NCBI RefSeq assembly: GCF_023195515.1
Contig: NZ_JALPKR020000002.1
Coordinates: forward strand, 2,581,001-2,645,000
Direction of reading: 5' to 3'
Source of the DNA: Variovorax sp. S12S4
Lineage (GTDB): Bacteria > Pseudomonadota > Gammaproteobacteria > Burkholderiales > Burkholderiaceae_C
DNA length: 64,000 nt
In this document: piece after piece, positions 32,948-42,144 of the stretch
How the letters are laid out: the number at the start of each line of letters is the position of its first letter
Numbering within the stretch: the first letter of the stretch is position 1
Notes under the pieces: generated by a model
Database searches by the model: none
What the model saw: only the letters and a program-made list of their open reading frames with translations
What the model was told of the DNA's origin: nothing
Position numbers and translations under genes: made by a program

Positions 32948-33967
32948 TCAGCAGATAAGAAGTTCGTCGGGCATGCCGAAGCGCCGGCAGACTGCCGGGT
33001 CGATGAAGCTGTCGATGGATTCGATCAACCCACCGCGCAGGCGCAGCAGCACCACGCCGCCTGGCGTAAACCGCTCGGCACCGGCGTGCTGCATGTAGCA
33101 GGCAAAGCCGGGTTGGCCATTGGCGCGCAGGGGCTGCAAACGCCAAGGCGTCTGGAACACGCGCTCGGCGAAGAACATCATCGCGAAGCGGCGGCCGCTG
33201 AACCAGGCGGGCAGCGGCGGCATGGTGAATCGCGCGTCCTCGGCCAGCAGGCTGGCCAGGGCTGCGACGTCGCGGCTCTCCCAGGCGCTGACGAAGCGCT
33301 GCAGCAGACTATGGACGCCTTGCGCCCCGAGTGCCTCCACGTCGGCCGCCGGTGCGCGCTCCTTCACCGTCTTCTGCGCGCGCTGCAGCGCGCTGTTGAC
33401 CGACGCCACCGAGGTGCCGAGCATCTCGGCCGCTTCGGCTGCCGAATACTCCAGCACCTCGCGCAGCAGCAGCACGGCGCGCTGCGTGCCGGGCAGGTGC
33501 TGCAGCGCGGCCACGAATGCGAGAGCGACCGACTCGCGCCCTTGCAGCGTGATGGCCGGATCTTCATGATTGCCGATCCACTCGGCATCGGGCAAGGGCT
33601 CCAACCACACCGGCCCGGCCACCGGCTCGCCCAGTTCGGCCGTGGCCTGCAGCGGCGCACCATGGTCCGGCGATGTCATGCGGCGGGGGCGCTGCGAGAT
33701 CATGCGCAGGCATGCGTGGGTGGCAATGCGGTAAAGCCAGGTGCCGAGCGCGCTGCGCGACTCGAAGCCGGCCAGGCCACGCCAGGCGGCAAGCAGGGTC
33801 TCTTGAAGCGCGTCGTCTGCATCGAACGGAGAGCCCAACATTCGATAGCAGTGAGCGTGAAGCTGGCGGCGATGGGGCGCCACCAGTTGGTCGAAAGCAG
33901 CGGTGTCGCCGGCACGGGCACGCGTCAGGCACTCGGCTTGGGCAGCAAGGTCGGGCGCAGGGGGCAT
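32948..33967 (-). CDS. ECF-type sigma factor with SnoaL-like C-terminal domain
   Basis: The product is 339 aa from ATG 33967. Region 2 is seen in DADDALQETLLAAWRGLAGF, region 4 in SAAEAAEMLGTSVASVNSAL. Residues about 215-335 form a SnoaL-like domain, as in the SigG/SigX5 type of extracytoplasmic sigma factors, where the extension replaces an anti-sigma factor. No anti-sigma gene is adjacent, which fits. The reductase-like gene is directly downstream. Confidence 0.88.
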   Translation of the reverse strand: MPPAPDLAAQAECLTRARAGDTAAFDQLVAPHRRQLHAHCYRMLGSPFDADDALQETLLAAWRGLAGFESRSALGTWLYRIATHACLRMISQRPRRMTSPDHGAPLQATAELGEPVAGPVWLEPLPDAEWIGNHEDPAITLQGRESVALAFVAALQHLPGTQRAVLLLREVLEYSAAEAAEMLGTSVASVNSALQRAQKTVKERAPAADVEALGAQGVHSLLQRFVSAWESRDVAALASLLAEDARFTMPPLPAWFSGRRFAMMFFAERVFQTPWRLQPLRANGQPGFACYMQHAGAERFTPGGVVLLRLRGGLIESIDSFIDPAVCRRFGMPDELLIC

Positions 33968-34113
33968 GGCGCATTCTGGCGCAACCGACGGCAATCGCTG
34001 CGTAGTCGCCCCGCGGGCAAACGCCCGAAATGAACCGCATTGCCCCCTTGTTTGCCCACTGCCGCGACGAGGCCCCCAGGAAAATCGAACCTCCATTCGT
34101 TCCCGAAAATTCC

Positions 34114-35667
34114 ATGAGAGACCTGAAGATCGGCACCCGTCTAGGGATGGGCTTCACGCTACTGCTGCTGCTCCTGCTTGCCATCGGCGCGATCGGCCTG
34201 CAACAAATGGCCAGGCTCGCCGATGAGATCCGGGTCGTCAACGAGGTGGCCGGCGGCAAGCTTTATGCGCTCAACCGAATTCGATTTGCAATCGGCACAC
34301 GGGCGATCGCGGCGCGCAATCTGGCGCTGGTGAGCGATGCGCAGCTGCAGAAGAAGGACCTGGAACTCGTGAAGTCCTCCCAGTCCGAGATCGACGAGGG
34401 CATGAAGACCTTGGGCGCCATATTGAAAGACCCCCACTCGGCCGCGGTGGAAGAAGAGCAGCGCCTGCTCGCGCAGCTGCAGGCGCTCGAGGCACAGTAC
34501 CTGGTGATCGCGGGCAAGGTCGTGTCGCTCGCGACCGGCGGCAAGACCGAGGACGCCGTGCGCGCGCTCACGCAGGAATGCATGCCGCTCCTGACGCAGG
34601 TGATCGCTCATGTCGGCACCTTCGAGAAGGTGCTCAAGGAAGGCGCGGATCGCACCGCGGCCGAGGCCGCGCAGGCCTACCAGACCGCCCGCTGGCTGAT
34701 GCTGCTGCTCAGTGGTCTCTCTCTGGCGCTGGGCATCACCGCTGCGCTGTGGCTCACGCGTTCGATCACGCGTCCGCTCAACGAGGCGGTGCGCGTGGCG
34801 CAGTCGGTCGCCGCCGGCAACCTTGCCACCCAGGTGATGCCCGCCGGCCGCGACGAAGCCGGCCTGTTGATGCGGGCGTTGCACGAGATGAACACCAGCC
34901 TCGTCCGGCTGGTCAGCGAGGTGCACCGCGGCGTGGCGAACATCGGCGAAGCCTCGGCCCAGATCTCGGCCGGCAACCGCGACCTGTCGTCGCGCACCGA
35001 GCACCAGGCGAGTTCGCTCGAGGAGACGGCGGCGTCTATGGAAGAGCTCACCTCCACCGTCAAGCAGAACGCCGCGAACGCGCGGCAGGCCAACCAGCTC
35101 GCGGTCTCCGCATCGTCGGTGGCGGCCGAGGGCGGAACGATCGTCGGGCAGGTGATCGACACCATGGCGGCCATCAATGGCTCGTCGAAGAAGATCGTCG
35201 ACATCATCGGCGTGATCGACGGCATCGCCTTCCAGACCAACATCCTCGCGCTGAACGCAGCGGTCGAGGCGGCACGGGCCGGCGAGCAGGGCCGCGGCTT
35301 TGCCGTGGTGGCCTCGGAGGTGCGCAGCCTGGCGCAGCGCTCGGCCGCGGCGGCCAAGGAGATCAAGGATTTGATCGGCGATTCGGTAGGCCGCGTCGAA
35401 GCCGGCAGCGAACTGGTGGACCAGGCCGGCCGCACCATGCGCGAGATCGTTGCCAGCGTGCAGCGCGTCACCGAGATCATGGGCGAGATCACGGTCGCGA
35501 GCCGGGAGCAGACCGACGGCATCGAGCAAGTGAACCAGGCCATCGCACAGATCGACCAGGGCACGCAGCAGAATGCCGCGCTGGTGCAGCAGGCGGGCAC
35601 TGCCGCCGGATCGCTGCAGGCGCAGGCCGGCAGCCTCTCGCAGGCGGTCAGCGCGTTCCGGCTCTGA
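34114..35667 (+). CDS. Methyl-accepting chemotaxis protein
   Basis: The product is 517 aa. TM1 is about residues 12-32, the periplasmic part looks like a four-helix-bundle sensor, and TM2 is about residues 193-215 (MLLLSGLSLALGITAALWLT). A HAMP domain follows (ITRPLNEAVRVAQSVAAGNL). The signalling hairpin is conserved (DGIAFQTNILALNAAVEAAR, about residue 370 onward). The C-terminus ends SQAVSAFRL, so no CheR-binding pentapeptide is present. No chemotaxis genes are adjacent. Ligand unknown. Confidence 0.95.
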   Translation: MRDLKIGTRLGMGFTLLLLLLLAIGAIGLQQMARLADEIRVVNEVAGGKLYALNRIRFAIGTRAIAARNLALVSDAQLQKKDLELVKSSQSEIDEGMKTLGAILKDPHSAAVEEEQRLLAQLQALEAQYLVIAGKVVSLATGGKTEDAVRALTQECMPLLTQVIAHVGTFEKVLKEGADRTAAEAAQAYQTARWLMLLLSGLSLALGITAALWLTRSITRPLNEAVRVAQSVAAGNLATQVMPAGRDEAGLLMRALHEMNTSLVRLVSEVHRGVANIGEASAQISAGNRDLSSRTEHQASSLEETAASMEELTSTVKQNAANARQANQLAVSASSVAAEGGTIVGQVIDTMAAINGSSKKIVDIIGVIDGIAFQTNILALNAAVEAARAGEQGRGFAVVASEVRSLAQRSAAAAKEIKDLIGDSVGRVEAGSELVDQAGRTMREIVASVQRVTEIMGEITVASREQTDGIEQVNQAIAQIDQGTQQNAALVQQAGTAAGSLQAQAGSLSQAVSAFRL

Positions 35668-35879
35668 CGCGACGCGGCTTTGCAACGCGCCCGTCGCCGC
35701 CACGTAGGAACACCCGCACCCGTCATGGGGGTGACAGAAGATCTCGCTTCTCGAACGGCTGGAGTGGGCCCCTTTGCGCCGATCGGCCGTGAGGCTACAG
35801 TCGGCCAAGATCGGACATCTGGACTTAAGTCAGAATTCGCTCCAACTGGTGATCACCACAGCAGAGAAGGCCGAACGTC

Positions 35880-36227
35880 ATGAGCGATTCCGTTGTCTTG
35901 TATCGCCCGACCGGGCCAGAGGAACTCGCCCTTGTTCGGGAGAGTGGATTTACCAAGTGGCCGCCCCGCCTGCCGGAGCAACCCATTTTTTACCCGGTGA
36001 CCAACGAGCAGTACGCCGTTGACATTGCCAGTGACTGGAACGTCAAAGCCAGTGGGTATGGCTGTGTCACACGGTTCCACGTCCGAAAGGAGTTCATGGA
36101 CCGTTACGAGATTCAGAAGGTCGGAGGCGTGAACCACACTGAATGGTGGATTCCCGCGGAAGAACTCGAGGAACTCAACGAAAACATCGTCGGACTGATC
36201 GAGGTAATTCGAGAATTCAAAGCCTGA
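35880..36227 (+). CDS. Small protein of the ADP-ribosylation/crystallin J1-labelled family
   Basis: The product is 115 aa, opening with SVVLYRPTGPEELALVRESG and containing FTKWPPRLPEQPIFYPVTNE. Proteins like this are often named after ADP-ribosylation/crystallin J1, but at this size they lack the ADP-ribosylglycohydrolase core, so the name says little. No signal peptide. The first of three small genes in a row with short gaps. Confidence 0.7.
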   Translation: MSDSVVLYRPTGPEELALVRESGFTKWPPRLPEQPIFYPVTNEQYAVDIASDWNVKASGYGCVTRFHVRKEFMDRYEIQKVGGVNHTEWWIPAEELEELNENIVGLIEVIREFKA

Positions 36228-36292
36228 TGTGCAGGCAGGTCTCGGCCACAACCGGACCTTCGCTACGGTCGCCGAATGAATTCTTGCCATCC

Positions 36293-36790
36293 ATGAACAT
36301 CCAGGAAGCGCGCCCCTCCGATGCCCCAATAGTTGCCTCTATCCTGCAAGAGGCAGCCGAGTGGCTCGCTGGCGGCGGTAGGCCACTTTGGTCGGCAGCG
36401 GAAATTGACCGCGAACGCGTTCAGAAAGATGTGAACGACGGCCTTTTCCACATTGCCCGTCAGGACGGGCAACTGATTGGCGTCATGAAGTTCGAGTTGG
36501 AGGACGCCTATTTTTGGCCGGAGGTTCTGCCGGGCACCTCGGCATTCGTCCACAAGCTCGCCGTGCGCCGGGCGTGGGCGAAGAAGGGCGTCTCGACGGC
36601 ACTGTTGTCATATGCTCGAAGTCGGGCCCAGCAGCTTGGACGTGCTCACCTTCGCCTAGATTGCGTCGCCGATCGCCAAGGGCTCCGGAACCTTTATGAA
36701 GGCTTCGGCTTCGCCCTACACAGCGTCGTTCAGATAGGGGCCTTCTCGTATGCGCGGTATGAACTACCGACTGCAACCACTAGGGACTAA
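36293..36790 (+). CDS. GNAT family N-acetyltransferase
   Basis: The product is 165 aa. The acetyl-CoA-binding core shows HKLAVRRAWAKKGVSTALLS and the late RNLYEGFGFAL. The first strand is IQEARPSDAPIVASILQEA. Substrate unknown. Confidence 0.88.
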   Translation: MNIQEARPSDAPIVASILQEAAEWLAGGGRPLWSAAEIDRERVQKDVNDGLFHIARQDGQLIGVMKFELEDAYFWPEVLPGTSAFVHKLAVRRAWAKKGVSTALLSYARSRAQQLGRAHLRLDCVADRQGLRNLYEGFGFALHSVVQIGAFSYARYELPTATTRD

Positions 36791-36859
36791 AGAGGGTTCG
36801 ACCGGCTACAGCCGCCCAATAGCCATCGTTCAGCCACTGGTCTAAGCCATGGAAGCCAC

Positions 36860-37111
36860 ATGCGATTGTCCGATGTTCAAGCGCTAGAGCACCTCGCGGC
36901 GCGAATCACCTCCGGAGAACTGGTTGGCGAGGACGCCTTGGCAGCGCTACGGCCGTATTCAGAAGCAGAGGCTGCAGCCGTCAATGTCATTCACCTTCTT
37001 TATCACTTCGTCTCTGATGCAGACATACGAGCGCTTGAGCCTGAGTACGAGCGTAAGCAGACGCAGCGCCTGAAAGCGATTCTGGCCTCTTTGCAGCATG
37101 ACGCCACGTGA
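36860..37111 (+). CDS. Hypothetical protein
   Basis: The product is 83 aa, helical: LSDVQALEHLAARITSGELV, then VNVIHLLYHFVSDADIRALE. No recognised family. It is 69 nt after the GNAT gene. 37112-37273 holds nothing clear. Confidence 0.55.
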   Translation: MRLSDVQALEHLAARITSGELVGEDALAALRPYSEAEAAAVNVIHLLYHFVSDADIRALEPEYERKQTQRLKAILASLQHDAT

Positions 37112-37273
37112 GCCAGTCGTGCTCCGGTGCATAGTCCCTAAGGGCAAAATGCGGCCAGAACCAGCCGGTCGCGATCGTCAGCTTTTTCTGCGGGCTGTCT
37201 GACGCCCAATCACCAGATGCGATTCGCGCGAGCGGAGTGGCAACAACACGAGCCTTGCAAGCGGCAGCACTGG

Positions 37274-38203
37274 TCATGCCGTTGCAGCGCCCACTCCTCG
37301 CTTGGCGTAACGTCCCGGCGGAATGCCAACGTGCCGTGTGAATGCAACGCCGAACGTGCTTACCGAGCTGTAGCCGACGCGCTCCGCGATTTCCGAGATC
37401 GCGATTTCGCGTTGCCGAAGCAGCTGCTTCGCGAGCGCCATGCGCCAAGCCAGCAAGTATTCCATCGGTGCCATGCCAACAGCCCCGCTGAAGCGTTCGA
37501 AGAATGCCGAGCGCGACATCGCGGCCTCGCGCGCCAGCTGTGCAACCGTCCATGGATCTGATGGCCGCTGGTGCATCAGCCGAAGCGCCAGCGCCAGCCT
37601 GGTATCGGACAGGCCCCGCACGAGACTGGAGGATGTCGATGAGCTAGCTGTCGAGCGCAGCGCTTCGATCAGGAGCACCTCCAGCAGTCGCGCCATCACG
37701 ATCTCGCGCGCGGGCCGATCGTTGCGGGATTCGTCGCCCACCAACTGCACCAGCGTCGACAGGCGGTGCTCGCCCTGGATATGCACCCAGTTCGGCAGCA
37801 ACGACACCAGAATCGCAGCGTCCGGCGATCCGAAAATGCAATTGCCCACGAGCATGCGGGTGTCGACGGGTCCATCCGGATCGCCGACCCGCGCGCCGCC
37901 GGGCATTGCGACGATCGCCGTATCAACGGCTTCGTCGTCGCCCGGCGGCTGCCGGTCGAGGCTCGACGTTGCAAAGGAACGCGCAGAGGGGAGCAGCGCG
38001 AAGTCGCCTTCATTTAGCGTGATGGTGTCGCTGTGCGTTGCGCTGTCGATGCGCAGGAGGCAACTTCCCTGCAACAAGACGAAGTAGAAGGGGCGGCCGG
38101 TCTCGGTACGGCGCACCGCCCACGGCGCTGACGCGACCACGAGCTTGGAGAACGGCGCGCCCGGCTGCAGCAACGACACGACTTCGGCCAGGGGATCGGT
38201 CAT
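37274..38203 (-). CDS. AraC-family regulator with cupin sensor domain
   Basis: The product is 309 aa. The N-terminal half is a Cupin_6-type domain (GRPFYFVLLQGSCLLRID, then NEGDFALLPSARS). The C-terminal half carries the two HTH motifs (WTVAQLAREAAMSRSAFFER and ISEIAERVGYSSVSTFGVAF). It is divergent from the SDR gene at 38297 across a 93-nt gap, which makes that gene its probable target. Confidence 0.9.
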   Translation of the reverse strand: MTDPLAEVVSLLQPGAPFSKLVVASAPWAVRRTETGRPFYFVLLQGSCLLRIDSATHSDTITLNEGDFALLPSARSFATSSLDRQPPGDDEAVDTAIVAMPGGARVGDPDGPVDTRMLVGNCIFGSPDAAILVSLLPNWVHIQGEHRLSTLVQLVGDESRNDRPAREIVMARLLEVLLIEALRSTASSSTSSSLVRGLSDTRLALALRLMHQRPSDPWTVAQLAREAAMSRSAFFERFSGAVGMAPMEYLLAWRMALAKQLLRQREIAISEIAERVGYSSVSTFGVAFTRHVGIPPGRYAKRGVGAATA

Positions 38204-38296
38204 GTGGACTCTCTCGACAAAAACTTGGACCTACAAATGTAGCCAGTCCGGCTTTGGACTTCTATCGTGACGACATCACCTCAAAGGAGTTTGTTG

Positions 38297-39047
38297 ATGT
38301 CTCTCACTTCCACTGTCCTCATCACTGGGTGCTCGTCCGGCTTTGGCCTCGAGACCGCCCACCTCTTCCTCGAAAGAGGCTGGCGCGTCATCGCGACGAT
38401 GCGCACGCCCCGCGAAGACGCATTGCCGTCCTCCGATCGGCTACGCGTGCTCGCGCTCGATGTGACCGATGCCGAAAGCGTCCGCCATTGCGTGGAGCAG
38501 GCCGGGTCAATCGATGCGTTGGTCAACAACGCCGGCATCGGCCTGCTGGCCCCGTTGGAAGGCATCGCGATGACTAGCGTGCGCGAGGTCTTCGAGACCA
38601 ATGTCCTCGGCACGATTGCGATGACCCGGGCCGTGGTGCCACAACTGCGCGAGCGGCGAGCGGGCGTTGTCGTCAACGTAACATCGAGCGTGACGCTCAA
38701 GCCGCTGCCGCTGTTGTCGGTGTATACCGGGAGCAAGGCGGCGGTGAACGCATTTACCGAATCGCTCGACTTGGAGCTGGCGTCGTTCGGCGCGCGCGCG
38801 GCTGGTACTGCCAGGTCGAGCGCCGGGCACGAGCTTTGGCGACAACGCCCGCCGCCTCGTAAGCGGCAGCGCGCATGCGGCCTATGCCGACTTCACGCAG
38901 CGTGTGTTCGCCGCTGTGCGCGACACCGATTCGCCGGTCACGCACTCGAAGGATGTGGCTGAGGCCGTGTGGCGGGCGGTGACCGACCCTGCCGCGCCGA
39001 TGCGGATTCCGGCAGGTGTGGACGCGATCGCACTGTTAGACGCATGA
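38297..39047 (+). pseudogene. Short-chain dehydrogenase/reductase, frameshifted
   Basis: AAGGAG lies 7 nt before ATG 38297. Frame one encodes a normal SDR start: VLITGCSSGFGLETAHLFLE (cofactor loop), ALVNNAGIG and the catalytic Y-x3-K in SVYTGSKAAVNAF. After ASFGARA the frame becomes nonsense. Another frame continues as RLVLPGRAPGTSFGDNARRL and ends at DAIALLDA (stop 39045-39047). The switch falls in the (CG) tract at 38790-38800, where a net change of one base (gain of one or loss of two) restores a protein of about 249 aa. Either a pseudogene or an assembly error. Confidence 0.85.
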
Positions 39048-39251
39048 GCGTCGAGGACGCTATATCGAAAGGACCGTGCGCAGGACGAATGGCCGCTTCC
39101 CGCCGCGGACTTCGACGTTCTGAACGTCGCTTCAGGGCCCCAAGCCGACCTTCCATTTGCTCCAAAGCGGCCGTCCATTCAAAGAGCCGTAAGCGCGCGA
39201 CAACAGTGCGGTGCTCGCCTGCCAACTCGGGTCAGCGGTGCTACTCACCCC

Positions 39252-39845
39252 TCAACGCAGCGCTAGCTCAAGAAATTCCAGGCGGTCCTGCCCCCAGAAT
39301 AGTTCGCCATCGAGCACATAGGAGGGCGAGCCGAAGACGCCCGCCGCGACGGCGGCATCGGTGTTGCGTACATAGGCTGCCTGGACGGCAGCCGTCTCGG
39401 CCAAACGCAGCAGCGTGTCGGCGTCCAGGCCGTGTAAAAGAAGGATCGCCCGCAGCGTCGATGCGTCGGAAATGTCCTGTTCATCGCACCATTCGGCCGC
39501 CAGAATTGCCTTGTAGAGCGGGGCCACATGCACTCCCGCCGCGTCGGCTGCGATGACCACGCGTGACGCAAGGCCGGCATCCGGGCACATGAACCGGGGC
39601 GTCGGATTGACATGGATGCCGAGGCGCTTGCACCATCGCTTCAACTCGGCAATGCGATAGGCCTGCCGCTCGGGCGCACGTTTCGGCAAGATCACGCCCC
39701 CGGTGCGCGCGTAAACGGCGGGAAGATCGACAGGCAGGTAGCGGATCGAGACGCCGTGCCGCGCCGCCAGGTCCTCGAGCCGGTCCGCACCCAGGTAGGC
39801 CCAGTCCGAGTTCATCCAGAAGTAATAGTCGATCGTTCGCGGCAT
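39252..39845 (-). CDS. DsbA-family / 2-hydroxychromene-2-carboxylate isomerase-like protein
   Basis: The product is 197 aa. The thioredoxin-fold start is TIDYYFWMNSDWAYLGADRL and the end AAGVFGSPSYVLDGELFWGQ is the usual HCCA isomerase/kappa-GST tail. These are glutathione-dependent isomerases in aromatic degradation. It starts 2 nt after the MFS stop, so it is in the same operon as the transporter and aldolase. Confidence 0.85.
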   Translation of the reverse strand: MPRTIDYYFWMNSDWAYLGADRLEDLAARHGVSIRYLPVDLPAVYARTGGVILPKRAPERQAYRIAELKRWCKRLGIHVNPTPRFMCPDAGLASRVVIAADAAGVHVAPLYKAILAAEWCDEQDISDASTLRAILLLHGLDADTLLRLAETAAVQAAYVRNTDAAVAAGVFGSPSYVLDGELFWGQDRLEFLELALR

Positions 39846-39847
39846 CT

Positions 39848-41191
39848 TCAGGGCGCCTTCGCCAGGAGCGGGGATGCAGCAAGCACCTTGAAGCGCTGGT
39901 CGCCGTGCATCTTCCACGCGCTGAAGCAAGCCACGGCCCCGAGTGCGCTCAGGTACCAGATCACGTACTGCGGATCTCCATTTCCCTTGCTCAGCAGCCA
40001 GGTCGCGACGATCGGCGCGAGGCCGCCGCCGATGGCGCCGGATACCTGCACCGCCAGCGAAATGCCGGTGTAGCGCACTTCCGCGGGAAATTGGCTGGAG
40101 AACAGGCTGCCTTCAGGCCCGTAGAGCGAGGCATACACCAGACCCACGGCAAGGATCAGCGCGGCGTTGATCCAGAAGCCCTCGCGTGTATGAAGGAACG
40201 AGAAGAACAGCGGCGCACATGCGAGGATGCCCACGGTGCCGATCATGAACACCCATTTCTGGCCGATCCTGTCGCCCAGCCATCCGAAGAAGGGCATCGT
40301 GAGCAACGCGGCGGTGGCGCCCCAGATGATTGCATCGAGCATGGTGCTGCGCGGAATGCCGAGAGTGCCTGTGGAATAGGCAAGCGCGAATGTCACCGTG
40401 GTGTAGAACCAGGTCACCTCGGCCAGGCGGGCACCCACGACGACCAGCGTTTCGCGCGGGTATTTCTTCAGCACCTCGACCACGGGCACCCGCACTTTCT
40501 TGCCCACCTGCTCGATGTCCTGGAAGTCGGGCGACTCGGCCACCTTCGCGCGGATGAACCAACCCACGAGCAGCAGCACGACGCTGGCCAGGAACGGAAT
40601 GCGCCAGCCCCAGGACAGCATGTCCGCTTCCGGCAGCTTGGCAACCGCGCCCATCGCCAGGGAAGACAGGATGAGGCCGGGTGCCACGCCGACTTGCGGC
40701 AGGCTTCCGAAGAATCCCTTCTTGCCTTCGGGCGCGTGTTCGACCGCCATCAGCACCGCACCGCCCCATTCGCCGCCCACCGCCACGCCCTGCAGGAAGC
40801 GCATGCACACCAGCAGCACTGCGCCCCAGTAGCCAATCTGCTCGTAGGACGGGATCAGGCCGATCAGGATCGTGGGCACGCCCATGAGCATCAGGGTGAT
40901 GAGCAGCATCGACTTGCGTCCGACCTTGTCGCCGAAGTGCCCGAACACGATTCCGCCGAGCGGCCGCGCGAAGAAACCGACGGAATAGGTCGCAAAGGCC
41001 GCCATGGTGCCGACGATCGGATCGAAGGCCGGAAAGAAGATCTTGTTGAAGATCAATGCGGCGGCCGTTCCGTAGAGGAAGAAGTCGTACCACTCGATGG
41101 TGGTCCCCATCATGCTTGCGAGACCGGCCGTCACATAGCGACGCTTGGCGTCGGTTTTCTCGCTTGCACCGCTGTCAGTGTGTGTGTTCAT
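39848..41191 (-). CDS. MFS transporter, metabolite:proton symporter (MHS) type
   Basis: The product is 447 aa with about 12 helices. The stretch ASMMGTTIEWYDFFLYGTAA is the MHS family signature seen in shikimate, citrate and proline/betaine symporters. GHFGDKVGRKSMLL is the cytoplasmic loop motif. It probably imports the substrate of this cluster, an organic or aromatic acid. Confidence 0.92.
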   Translation of the reverse strand: MNTHTDSGASEKTDAKRRYVTAGLASMMGTTIEWYDFFLYGTAAALIFNKIFFPAFDPIVGTMAAFATYSVGFFARPLGGIVFGHFGDKVGRKSMLLITLMLMGVPTILIGLIPSYEQIGYWGAVLLVCMRFLQGVAVGGEWGGAVLMAVEHAPEGKKGFFGSLPQVGVAPGLILSSLAMGAVAKLPEADMLSWGWRIPFLASVVLLLVGWFIRAKVAESPDFQDIEQVGKKVRVPVVEVLKKYPRETLVVVGARLAEVTWFYTTVTFALAYSTGTLGIPRSTMLDAIIWGATAALLTMPFFGWLGDRIGQKWVFMIGTVGILACAPLFFSFLHTREGFWINAALILAVGLVYASLYGPEGSLFSSQFPAEVRYTGISLAVQVSGAIGGGLAPIVATWLLSKGNGDPQYVIWYLSALGAVACFSAWKMHGDQRFKVLAASPLLAKAP

Positions 41192-41227
41192 GGTGTCACC
41201 AGGTAGTGTTGCGAATGCGTGTGGGAT

Positions 41228-42013
41228 TCAGGAGGCTGCATGGCCTGTGCGCAGTGCCGTGGTCTGGCGACACCAGTAGTTGAACGTCGCGTTGACGATC
41301 GACGGCTTCAGCAGATAGTCGTGCGCCTCTCGCGCCAGCGCGTCGTCAACGGGCGTGAGCACCCCGAAGGCAGCCTGCGCCCGAAGCTGCATACGGGCAG
41401 CACGCTCCAGGTAGACGGCAAGGTAGGTAGCCTCTTCGATGGTGTGGCCGGCCGTCAGGTAGCCGTGATGAGCGAGCACTATTGCCCGCTTGCTGCCGAG
41501 CGCTTCGGAGATGATCACGCCCTCCTGGTCGGCAATGGGCACACCCGGCCACTCGGCAAGGAACGCACAGTCTTCGTGAAGCGGAGTCATGTCCATCTGC
41601 GAGATGACGAGCGGCTGACGCGCCGCCGCCAACGCCGACGCCCAGGGCGAATGGGTGTGGATGATCGACTGCACGTCGGGGCGGGCGCGGTACACCCAGA
41701 GGTGGAATCTGGTCGCCGGATTGGCCATGCCCGTGCCGCTCAAGGTGTTCAGGTCCTGGTCGACTTCGATGAAGTCGCTTGGCGTGGCCTCGTCGAAACC
41801 GAGGCCGAAACGCAGGGTCCAGTAGGCGCCTGGACGCTCCGAGCGGGCGCTGATCTGGCCGGCAAGGCCGGCCTCCTGTCCCGTCATCGCAAGGATCCGG
41901 CAGGCAAGGGCCAGCGTCTCCCACATGTCGCGCGGTGTGTCCTTCAGGTGTTGCGCCATCTCGCGCGTCGCGCGCTCGTCAAAATACTCCTTGGTTCGCA
42001 GGTCGTCTTTCAT
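41228..42013 (-). CDS. Class II aldolase/adducin family protein
   Basis: The product is 261 aa. The metal site of the family is visible: HTHSPWASALAA (HxH) and LAHHGYLTAG (second His group). The N-terminal RILAMTGQEAGLAGQIS block (GxxGxiS-like) also fits. Members cleave or decarboxylate hydroxy acids or fuculose phosphate. It is first in the aldolase-MFS-isomerase operon and downstream of the LysR gene. Confidence 0.9.
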   Translation of the reverse strand: MKDDLRTKEYFDERATREMAQHLKDTPRDMWETLALACRILAMTGQEAGLAGQISARSERPGAYWTLRFGLGFDEATPSDFIEVDQDLNTLSGTGMANPATRFHLWVYRARPDVQSIIHTHSPWASALAAARQPLVISQMDMTPLHEDCAFLAEWPGVPIADQEGVIISEALGSKRAIVLAHHGYLTAGHTIEEATYLAVYLERAARMQLRAQAAFGVLTPVDDALAREAHDYLLKPSIVNATFNYWCRQTTALRTGHAAS

Positions 42014-42144
42014 GCATGCCGTCCGTGGTTTGGGTTTGCGGCTGCATGAGCACCCCACGCACGTCCGCTGCCGTGGGAAGTATCGAGACAGCGGCCTTCG
42101 CGAGCCATGCAGCAGACCGCATAGCACCTATGCGGCGGCGGGCC

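Noticed and set aside
36987..37553. Minus-strand frame with WFWPHFALRDYAPEHDWLTW
   Set aside because: The piece reads protein-like but overlaps both the 83-aa gene and the AraC gene and has no start signal. It could be a fragment, but the evidence is too thin.
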